The notes under the pieces were generated by a model. It was given only the letters and a program-made list of their open reading frames with translations. It was not told the DNA's origin and did no database searches. Positions 1 through 5,890 of a DNA stretch of 5,890 bases are shown here, one piece after another; the stretch's first letter is position 1, and every line of letters begins with the position of its first letter. A program made the position numbers and the translations under genes. This DNA is from Flavobacteriaceae bacterium (GTDB taxonomy: Bacteria; Bacteroidota; Bacteroidia; Flavobacteriales; Flavobacteriaceae), in the NCBI GenBank assembly GCA_030590765.1, contig JAUVCP010000159.1:1-5890 (forward strand), in the 5' to 3' direction.

Positions 1-357
1 ATGGATGTTTCTGATGAAGACCTGAAAAATATTGATGTAACCGAAACTGGTGATACAAAAACAATTTTGGGATATAAATGTAAAGGGTATAATGTTATTG
101 TAAATAAAGATGGTACCGCAACAAAAATGACCATGTACACAACTGATAAAATTTCTGCTCCAAATCAAAATAGTACGGGTTTAGGAGGAAAAATAAAAGG
201 ATATCCAATGTATTTGGTATTGAATATTTCTCAATCTGGAATGCCAATGAAAACAACTATGGAAGTTACTGAAATTAAAAATGAAAAGGTGGATAACAGT
301 AAGTTTGACATGACTATTCCTGAGGGATATTCAGAAATGGATACCGGCAAGAATTAG
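1..357 (+). CDS. DUF4412-like protein, 3' part (5' end outside the window)
   Basis: The frame is open from the first base to a TAG stop at 355-357, giving 118 residues. The ATG at position 1 is probably an internal methionine, because the visible sequence starts in the middle of a domain with no signal peptide. DUF4412 proteins of Bacteroidota are usually about twice this long and start with a secretion signal. Recognisable features are the ILGYKCKGY segment (residues 22-30), which in this family precedes a strand-rich region, then IKGYPM (65-70), an amphipathic MPMKTTMEVTEI strand (81-92) and a closing VDNSKFDMTIPEGY (97-110). The alternating polar and hydrophobic pattern suggests beta strands. 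The function of the family is unknown; an exported or periplasmic location is inferred from relatives, since the N-terminus is missing. The gene converges on fhs and shares a terminator with it. The family assignment is by remembered pattern and is moderately sure. Confidence 0.7.
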   Translation: MDVSDEDLKNIDVTETGDTKTILGYKCKGYNVIVNKDGTATKMTMYTTDKISAPNQNSTGLGGKIKGYPMYLVLNISQSGMPMKTTMEVTEIKNEKVDNSKFDMTIPEGYSEMDTGKN

Positions 358-368
358 GAGAGACCTAA

Positions 369-404
369 CAAATAAAAATCCGCCAATTGGCGGATTTTTA
401 TTTG
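369..404. terminator. Bidirectional rho-independent terminator between converging genes
   Basis: The 36 bases form a perfect inverted repeat centred between 386 and 387. Its GC core is TCCGCC-AATT-GGCGGA, flanked by an A-tract on the left and a T-tract on the right. Read on the + strand it is a hairpin followed by TTTTTATTT, which would end the DUF4412-like gene 12 bases after its stop. Read on the - strand it gives the same structure and would end fhs, whose stop is 14 bases away. One element therefore plausibly serves both genes. Confidence 0.88.
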
Positions 405-417
405 ATTTTTATTTATT

Positions 418-2103
418 TTAAGATAACCCTGATATTTTACCATTCTTATCAATAAACATATTTTCACTGGCCGGAACTCTTGGCAACCCTGGCATACGCA
501 TCATTTTTCCTAAAATTGGAATAAGAAATTTTGCGCCTGCAGCAATTTCAATCTCTCTTACATGAACAATAAAACCTTTTGGCCTACCAATTAGTTTTTC
601 ATCATCAGAAAAGGACTTTTGTGTTTTTGCCATACAAATCGCAAAATCATTAAAACCAAGTCTATCAATTCTTTTTAGATTTAATTTTGCTTTTTTATCA
701 AAACTAACACCATCAGCACCATAGATCTCCTTTGCTATCTTTTCAATCTTTTCAACTACAGGTGAATTCCAGTCGTATAACGGTTTAAATACTGTTGCTT
801 TATTCTCAACAATATCAACTACTGCTTTAGCAAGATCTATAGTTCCATCACCTCCTTTCTCCCAACCTTCTGATAAAACAGCATTTACACCAAGTTCACC
901 ACAGGCATCCTTGATGAATTGAATTTCTTCTTCAGAATCATTAGTAAATGCATTGATGGCCACAACCGGTTCAATGTTGAATTTTCGAATATTCTCAATA
1001 TGCTTCTCCAGATTAGGGAACCCTTTTTTAACATAAGATAAATTAGGTGTATTGTATTGGTCTTTTTTAGCGCCACCGTGATGTCTTAATGCTCTAATTG
1101 TAGCCACAAGAACAACTGCTTTTGGATTCAAATTTGCAGCAACCGATTTGATATTCAAGAATTTCTCTGCTCCAAGATCTGCTCCAAAACCAGCTTCGGT
1201 AATTACATAATTAGATAAGGTAAGACCCATTTTAGTTGCCAAAATAGTATTGGTTCCTTGTGCAATGTTCGCAAACGGACCACCATGTAAAATTGCAGGA
1301 TTCTTCTCTAAAGTTTGCACTAAATTAGGCTTAATAGCATCTTTTAATAAAATTGCCATCGCATTTTCAGCTTTTAGATCTCGAGCAAAAATTGGTTTTT
1401 TATCATAAGTAAAACCAATAAAAATATCTCCTAAACGTTTTTTAAGATCTTCAATTCCTGATGTCATACAAAGAATTGCCATGATCTCAGAGGCTGGAGT
1501 AATATTAAATCCGTCTTCACGTGGAATTCCGTTAAGAGTTCCTCCCAATCCAATCGTAATATTTCGCAATGCCCTGTCATTCATATCAATAACTCTTTTC
1601 CATAAAATAGTACGAGGATCAATATTCAAAGAACATGGCACACATTGTAAGTTATTATCAATCAAAGCTGAAAGTAAATTATTAGCCTTTTCAATTGCAT
1701 TAAAGTCACCTGTAAAATGCAAATTAATATCTTCCATTGGCACCACCTGAGAATAACCTCCACCGGCTGCACCTCCTTTAATACCAAAAACCGGACCCAA
1801 TGATGGCTCTCTTAAAACTACAGTTGTTTTCTTGCCTATTTTATTCAACCCCTCTGTCAACCCTATTGATACCGTTGTTTTACCCTCTCCTGCAGGCGTT
1901 GGAGTTAATGCGGTTACCAAAACCAGATTGTTCTTTTTAATCTTTTTCTCATCAATTAGATCAAGAGGTAATTTAGCTTTGAACTTTCCGTAAAGTTCAA
2001 GATCATCTTCCTTAATATTTAACTTTTTTGCAATTTCCCTAATAGGTTCTAATTTCGTGTTTTGTGCAATTTCAATATCTGATAAGTATTTCATAAGTAA
2101 CAT
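418..2103 (-). CDS. fhs: Formate--tetrahydrofolate ligase
   Basis: This cytoplasmic enzyme joins formate to tetrahydrofolate at the cost of ATP, giving 10-formyl-tetrahydrofolate for purine synthesis and formyl-methionyl-tRNA. The 561-residue length matches the usual 555-560 of the family, so the gene looks complete. Family signatures are intact: the nucleotide-binding loop TPTPAGEGKTT (residues 67-77), GIKGGAAGGGY (107-117), HGGPFANIAQGTNT (273-286) and VATIRALRHHGG (333-344). The C-terminal MMRMPGLPRVPAS region (534-546) is also typical. The chosen start is at 2103, directly preceded by AAAA; a second ATG at 2094 (MKYLSDIEIAQ) is equally possible. Neither has a Shine-Dalgarno sequence, as is common in Bacteroidota. 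No folD or other one-carbon gene is adjacent. The gene is divergent from secDF and convergent with the DUF4412-like gene, so it is probably transcribed alone. The enzyme alone does not imply acetogenesis. Confidence 0.97.
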   Translation of the reverse strand: MLLMKYLSDIEIAQNTKLEPIREIAKKLNIKEDDLELYGKFKAKLPLDLIDEKKIKKNNLVLVTALTPTPAGEGKTTVSIGLTEGLNKIGKKTTVVLREPSLGPVFGIKGGAAGGGYSQVVPMEDINLHFTGDFNAIEKANNLLSALIDNNLQCVPCSLNIDPRTILWKRVIDMNDRALRNITIGLGGTLNGIPREDGFNITPASEIMAILCMTSGIEDLKKRLGDIFIGFTYDKKPIFARDLKAENAMAILLKDAIKPNLVQTLEKNPAILHGGPFANIAQGTNTILATKMGLTLSNYVITEAGFGADLGAEKFLNIKSVAANLNPKAVVLVATIRALRHHGGAKKDQYNTPNLSYVKKGFPNLEKHIENIRKFNIEPVVAINAFTNDSEEEIQFIKDACGELGVNAVLSEGWEKGGDGTIDLAKAVVDIVENKATVFKPLYDWNSPVVEKIEKIAKEIYGADGVSFDKKAKLNLKRIDRLGFNDFAICMAKTQKSFSDDEKLIGRPKGFIVHVREIEIAAGAKFLIPILGKMMRMPGLPRVPASENMFIDKNGKISGLS

Positions 2104-2181
2104 TTTTAAAAGGATATAAATTTACTAAAAATTTATCTATAATGTATTGATGACCTAGCTCTAAAATTCACAATATATTCC

Positions 2182-2211
2182 TTTAAAAGCTAAATCTTTT
2201 GAGTATATTTG
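2182..2211 (+). promoter_or_regulatory. Probable Bacteroidota-type promoter of secDF
   Basis: TATATTTG at 2204-2211 fits the Bacteroidota -7 consensus TAnnTTTG exactly. A weak -33 candidate, TTTA (consensus TTTG), lies at 2182-2185, 18 bases upstream. Transcription would then start near 2218, leaving a leader of about 35 bases. The leader is A-rich just before the ATG at 2253 and has no Shine-Dalgarno motif. The -7 match is clear; the -33 match is poor. Confidence 0.55.
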
Positions 2212-2252
2212 CGCGATTATAACAAATACGAAGTTTAAAATTAAAAAAAGCA

Positions 2253-5222
2253 ATGCAAAACAAAGGACTTATTAAGTTATTTGCTATCATATTTAGTTTG
2301 GTATGTTTATACCAACTATCATTTACATGGGTAGCAAAAGATGTGGAGAAAGATGCAGTTATTTATGCCGAATCAAATTCAGCTGACAACAATGCAGATG
2401 AATTAAAAATATTAGAAAGACAATATCTGGATTCTGTGGCAAATTTACCAGCTTTAAATTTAGGGTTTACCAATTTTACCTATAACGAAGTTAAAGAAAA
2501 AGAAATCAATCTTGGTCTTGACCTTAAAGGTGGAATAAACGCAACCTTAGAAGTATCTGTAAGAGACATTTTACAGGGCTTATCAAACAATTCAAAAAAC
2601 CCGGTATTTAACGAAGCACTGGTAAATGCAACAAAAGCTGAAAAAAATAGTGATAAAGATTATATTGATCTGTTTTTAAATGCTTTTCAGGAAGCCAGTA
2701 AGGGCACTGTTAAATTAAGTGATCCTACTATTTTCGGAAACAAATCACTTAAAGAAAAGATCAATTTTAAAATGAGTGATGATGAGGTCATTCCTATTTT
2801 AAAAGAGGAAGTTAAAGGATCTATCAATACTGCTTTTGAAGTATTACGTAACAGGATCGACCGTTTTGGTGTGACACAACCAAACATCCAGCAGGAAGGT
2901 GAATCTGGTAGAATTATTATTGAACTACCAGGTGCTAAAGACATTGATAGAGTTAGAAAGCTTTTACAAAGTACGGCAGAATTACAGTTTTGGGAAGTGT
3001 ATACCAATCAGGATCTTGCTCAATTTTTTGTTTCTGCCAATACTACTTTAGCAGATATAGTAAAATCAGAGGAAGATATAAAAACCACAGACGAAACAAC
3101 TACTGCAACAGATGATATTGACGACTTACTTGGTGAGGTTAAAGACTCTGTAAATATAGAAGCTAAAAATCCATTGTTCAGTAAACTTTTTGTGAGATTT
3201 CCACAATCTCAAAATGATATCAGCTCTATTCTAGCTTCTGCAAATGTAAAAGACACAGCTATTATTAATGAATATCTTACTAAAAAAGAAGTAAGAAGTT
3301 TGTTGCCAGCTGAAATGAAATATGCGAAATTTGCATGGGATGTTAAACCTCTTAATGATTCTAAAATAATTAATCTTTACGCTTTAAAATCTAACAGAGA
3401 AGACAAAGCACCTATTGAGGGCGATGTGATCTCTGATGCTTCTCAGGTTTTTGATCAATTAGGAGCAAATCCAGAAGTTAGTATGACCATGAATAGTGTT
3501 GGAACTAAACAGTGGGCTAAAATGACTACTGCTAATGTTGGGAAATTTGTAGCTGTTGTATTAGATGACTACGTTTATTCAGCGCCAAGAGTTAATGATG
3601 CAATTACTACTGGTAGAACTTCTATCTCAGGTCAATTCTCTATTGATGAAGCACAGGATTTGGCAAATGCATTAAAATCGGGTAAACTACCTGCTGCTGC
3701 AAGAATTATTCAATCTGATGTTGTTGGACCATCATTAGGGCAAGAAGCAATTAGTAGTGGTACAAGTTCATTTATTCTTGCATTATTAATTGTATTAGCG
3801 TGGATGATTTTTTATTATGGAAAAGCTGGTGTTTTCTCTGATATCGCTTTAGCTATAAACATCTTGTTTATATTTGGTGTTCTTGCTGCATTTGGTGCAG
3901 TATTAACTTTACCTGGTATTGCAGGTATTGTTTTAACAATTGGTATGTCAGTAGATGCGAATGTACTTATTTACGAGCGGATCAAAGAGGAAATGATCAA
4001 AGGCAAAGGAATGAAAGAATCCATTAACGATGGGTTTAGCGGAGCCTTATCTTCCATTATTGATGCAAATATTACTACTTTATTAACAGGTATTATACTT
4101 TATATTTTTGGTACAGGTCCGGTTAAAGGTTTTGCTACAACTTTAATTATTGGTATTCTTACCTCTTTATTTTCAGCAATTTTCATCACTCGATTATTAA
4201 TTGAATGGTATATAAATAAAGGAAATAAATTAACCTTCAATACAGCTATTACAAGAGGCTGGTTTCAGGATATTAGAGTCAATTTCTTACAAAAAAGAAA
4301 AATGGCCTATATCATTTCAGGAACAATTTTACTTTTAGGGATTGGATCTTTATTTACCAATGGATTAAATTATGGTGTAGATTTCAAAGGAGGAAGAACA
4401 TATACAGTTCGTTTTGAAAATAAAATTAATGCTGCTGAAGTTGCCAATTCATTAAAGGAACAGTTTGGAAGTTCTCCGGAAGTGAAAACATTTGGTTCTG
4501 CTAATCAATTAAAGATTACAACTAAATATAAAATTGATGATGATGGAGTAACTGTTGATGATGAAGTTCAGAGACTACTTTATAAAGGTGTTAAGTCTCA
4601 TTTGCCCGAAAGTATTACATATGAGAAATTCAAAGGAGCAGACAATGAAATGAACATAGGGATAATGCATGCTATAAAAGTAGGACCAACTATTGCAGAT
4701 GATATCAAACAGGCTGCATTTTGGGCTATTATCGGTTCATTGATCGTTGTATTCCTTTATATCCTTATCCGATTTAAAAAATGGCAATACAGCTTGGGTG
4801 CTGTTGTTGCAGTATTCCATGATGTATTGATTGTACTGGCGGTATTCTCTGTGTTCCAGAATTTATTACCATTTGATATGGAAATCGGACAGTCATTTAT
4901 TGCAGCAATACTAACCGTGGTAGGTTACTCATTAAATGATACAGTGGTTATTTTTGACAGGATTAGAGAGTTTACAGAAAAACATACCTCATGGCCTTTT
5001 AACCGTGTAGTTGATGCTGCATTGAGTAGTACACTGGGTAGAACGATTAATACCTCTGCAACTACCTTGATCGTATTATTGGCTATCTTTATTTTTGGAG
5101 GTGATTCCATCAAAGGGTTTATGTTTGCAATGATTATCGGTGTAATTGTAGGTACATATTCTTCATTATTTATTGCATCACCAATTATGTATGACACTAC
5201 AGTTAAACTGGATAAAAAATAA
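2253..5222 (+). CDS. secDF: Fused protein translocase subunit SecDF
   Basis: SecDF works with SecYEG at the inner membrane and uses proton flow to help pull exported proteins into the periplasm. The 989-residue protein joins SecD (about 1-660) to SecF (about 665-989). About 12 membrane segments can be read: near 7-27, 506-524, 528-550, 552-572, 602-622, 626-650, 684-702, 822-840, 846-868, 879-901, 930-950 and 953-976. SecD motifs are LGLDLKGG (87-94), VLRNRIDRFGV (197-207), IIIELPGAKD (221-230), VGPSLGQEAI (491-500) and GMSVDANVLIYERI (564-577). D568 in the last should be the proton-relay aspartate. SecF motifs are YGVDFKGG (707-714), VGPTIADDI (810-818) and GYSLNDTVVIFDRIRE (891-906), with R930 a likely partner of the relay. 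The fusion is much longer than the roughly 735-residue Thermus protein, partly through a spacer near residues 250-390. Reading is uninterrupted. It stands alone between its promoter and a terminator; yajC is not adjacent. Confidence 0.98.
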   Translation: MQNKGLIKLFAIIFSLVCLYQLSFTWVAKDVEKDAVIYAESNSADNNADELKILERQYLDSVANLPALNLGFTNFTYNEVKEKEINLGLDLKGGINATLEVSVRDILQGLSNNSKNPVFNEALVNATKAEKNSDKDYIDLFLNAFQEASKGTVKLSDPTIFGNKSLKEKINFKMSDDEVIPILKEEVKGSINTAFEVLRNRIDRFGVTQPNIQQEGESGRIIIELPGAKDIDRVRKLLQSTAELQFWEVYTNQDLAQFFVSANTTLADIVKSEEDIKTTDETTTATDDIDDLLGEVKDSVNIEAKNPLFSKLFVRFPQSQNDISSILASANVKDTAIINEYLTKKEVRSLLPAEMKYAKFAWDVKPLNDSKIINLYALKSNREDKAPIEGDVISDASQVFDQLGANPEVSMTMNSVGTKQWAKMTTANVGKFVAVVLDDYVYSAPRVNDAITTGRTSISGQFSIDEAQDLANALKSGKLPAAARIIQSDVVGPSLGQEAISSGTSSFILALLIVLAWMIFYYGKAGVFSDIALAINILFIFGVLAAFGAVLTLPGIAGIVLTIGMSVDANVLIYERIKEEMIKGKGMKESINDGFSGALSSIIDANITTLLTGIILYIFGTGPVKGFATTLIIGILTSLFSAIFITRLLIEWYINKGNKLTFNTAITRGWFQDIRVNFLQKRKMAYIISGTILLLGIGSLFTNGLNYGVDFKGGRTYTVRFENKINAAEVANSLKEQFGSSPEVKTFGSANQLKITTKYKIDDDGVTVDDEVQRLLYKGVKSHLPESITYEKFKGADNEMNIGIMHAIKVGPTIADDIKQAAFWAIIGSLIVVFLYILIRFKKWQYSLGAVVAVFHDVLIVLAVFSVFQNLLPFDMEIGQSFIAAILTVVGYSLNDTVVIFDRIREFTEKHTSWPFNRVVDAALSSTLGRTINTSATTLIVLLAIFIFGGDSIKGFMFAMIIGVIVGTYSSLFIASPIMYDTTVKLDKK

Positions 5223-5248
5223 ATTTATTTATCCGTAATAATATTAAC

Positions 5249-5283
5249 AAAACCCTTTAAGATCAAATTCTTAAAGGGTTTTT
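5249..5283 (+). terminator. Rho-independent terminator of secDF
   Basis: A 14-bp perfect stem pairs 5249-5262 (AAAACCCTTTAAGA) with 5269-5282 (TCTTAAAGGGTTTT) around the six-base loop TCAAAT. The right arm ends in a run of five T at 5279-5283. It begins 27 bases after the secDF stop, which separates secDF from hpt transcriptionally. Confidence 0.9.
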
Positions 5284-5403
5284 ACTATTAAAAGAACCTT
5301 AAATTGAGATTGAGAAACTTATGATCATTTTTTTATTTTGTCTTAGGCGACTATCCAAATAATGAATTCAAAAATATTTAATGTATTTTCTTATTCTATT
5401 TTT

Positions 5404-5430
5404 TTGTGATTTAGGTATTATGTACTTTTG
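5404..5430 (+). promoter_or_regulatory. Probable Bacteroidota-type promoter of hpt
   Basis: TACTTTTG at 5423-5430 matches TAnnTTTG, and a TTG (the end of a run of T) lies at 5404-5406. The 16-base spacer is slightly shorter than the usual 17-23. Transcription would start near 5437, giving a leader of about 37 bases before the hpt ATG at 5474. The other sequence between the secDF terminator and this site is AT-rich and shows no supported gene. Confidence 0.5.
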
Positions 5431-5473
5431 CTCTTTTATTTTTTGATTTTTTGGACACTAAAACTTTAGGCAA

Positions 5474-5890
5474 ATGGAACTTATCAAATTACACGACAAG
5501 CAGTTTAAACCTTTTATAAAAAAAGAAGATATCGCTAAATATGTTAAGCATATCGCAAATGAACTTGCTTCAGATCTCGGCAAAGGCGAAGTACCGGTTT
5601 TTATTGCAATCTTAAACGGTTCATTTATGTTTGCAGCTGATTTTTTAAGAGAATATCCCCATGATTGCCATATCTCATTTGTGAAATTATCGTCATACCA
5701 GGGAGTAAATTCTACCGGAAAAATAAGACAGCTTGTTGGCATCAATGAAGATTTGGAAGGCAAGACAATTGTTATTTTAGAAGACATTATTGATACAGGA
5801 AACACCCTTACAGAGATCTATGAAATTTTCAGAAAAAAGAATGTTAAAAAACTTATTATTGCTACCTTATTTTTTAAACCAGATGTATTT
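5474..5890 (+). CDS. hpt: Hypoxanthine phosphoribosyltransferase, 5' part (3' end outside the window)
   Basis: The enzyme transfers the phosphoribosyl group of PRPP to hypoxanthine (often also guanine), giving IMP or GMP in purine salvage in the cytoplasm. The frame opens with the ATG at 5474 and stays open to the right edge, giving 139 residues of an expected 175-180. Visible motifs are FIAILNGSFMFAADFLR (residues 43-59, the pyrophosphate-loop region), the flexible-loop sequence KLSSYQGVNSTGKI (71-84) and the PRPP-binding motif IVILEDIIDTGNTL (99-112). In that motif E103 and D104 contact the ribose and D107 is the likely catalytic base. LFFKPD (132-137) carries K135, expected to contact the purine. 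The start is supported by an MELIKLHDKQF N-terminus and by a promoter-like site about 40 bases upstream; there is no Shine-Dalgarno. In many Flavobacteriales hpt is followed by adk and obg, but what follows here is not visible. The motifs make the family nearly certain; exact base preference cannot be read. Confidence 0.94.
   Translation, partial: MELIKLHDKQFKPFIKKEDIAKYVKHIANELASDLGKGEVPVFIAILNGSFMFAADFLREYPHDCHISFVKLSSYQGVNSTGKIRQLVGINEDLEGKTIVILEDIIDTGNTLTEIYEIFRKKNVKKLIIATLFFKPDVF

Noticed and set aside
1481..1750. An 89-codon + strand frame inside fhs, together with similar antisense or alternate frames inside fhs and secDF (885-1076, 2687-3007, 4925-5197).
   Set aside because: All lie within strongly conserved genes in other frames and show no motif or start signal of their own.
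2116..2136. An inverted repeat ATAAATTT/AAATTTAT with a five-base loop, upstream of fhs.
   Set aside because: The arms are entirely A and T, so the repeat is likely by chance in this AT-rich spacer. It lacks GC pairs and a T-tract suitable for a terminator.
2128..2200. A promoter for fhs on the - strand.
   Set aside because: The best -7 candidate, TAAATTTT on the - strand, lacks the final G, and no TTG lies 17-23 bases upstream. A promoter must exist, but I cannot place it.
5330..5342. A second TAnnTTTG-like sequence, TATTTTGT, upstream of hpt.
   Set aside because: It is one base short between TA and TTTG, so it does not fit the consensus, and the match at 5423-5430 is better and closer to the start codon.
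5321..5409. Two tiny overlapping reading frames (13 and 15 codons) between the secDF terminator and hpt, the stop of the first overlapping the ATG of the second.
   Set aside because: They are upstream of the probable hpt promoter, have no ribosome binding site, are T-rich and low in complexity, and such short frames are expected by chance.
5458..5805. A 115-codon open frame on the - strand over hpt.
   Set aside because: It lies opposite the clear hpt frame with its PRPP motif, and its translation resembles no known family. It is a shadow of hpt.

Overview
The window looks like an ordinary chromosomal housekeeping segment from an AT-rich member of the Bacteroidota, most likely the Flavobacteriales. 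Four things support this. SecD and SecF are fused into one long SecDF protein. A DUF4412-type protein is present. Start codons follow A-rich leaders with no clear Shine-Dalgarno sequence. Sequences matching the Bacteroidota -7 promoter element TAnnTTTG lie ahead of secDF and hpt. The placement comes from sequence features and family knowledge, not from a database search.

Layout from left to right: (1) the 3' end of a DUF4412-like gene on the + strand, cut by the left edge; (2) a 60-base gap holding a perfect palindrome that can serve as a terminator for both converging genes; (3) fhs on the - strand, encoding formate--tetrahydrofolate ligase, apparently complete; (4) a 149-base divergent intergenic region with the probable secDF promoter; (5) secDF on the + strand, encoding the fused SecD/SecF protein-export subunit, complete at 989 residues; (6) a strong rho-independent terminator; (7) about 190 bases without a supported gene, containing a probable hpt promoter; (8) the first 139 codons of hpt on the + strand, a hypoxanthine phosphoribosyltransferase cut by the right edge.

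The genes appear to be separate transcription units and do not form one pathway. Fhs makes 10-formyl-tetrahydrofolate for purine synthesis and initiator-tRNA formylation. Hpt salvages purine bases using PRPP. SecDF uses the proton gradient to help pull secreted proteins across the inner membrane. Fhs and Hpt both touch purine supply, but nothing here shows that they are co-regulated.

I found no mobile element, CRISPR array, tRNA or rRNA gene, toxin-antitoxin or defence module, and no convincing undescribed system. The most distinctive local feature is a long acidic spacer inside the periplasmic part of SecDF.
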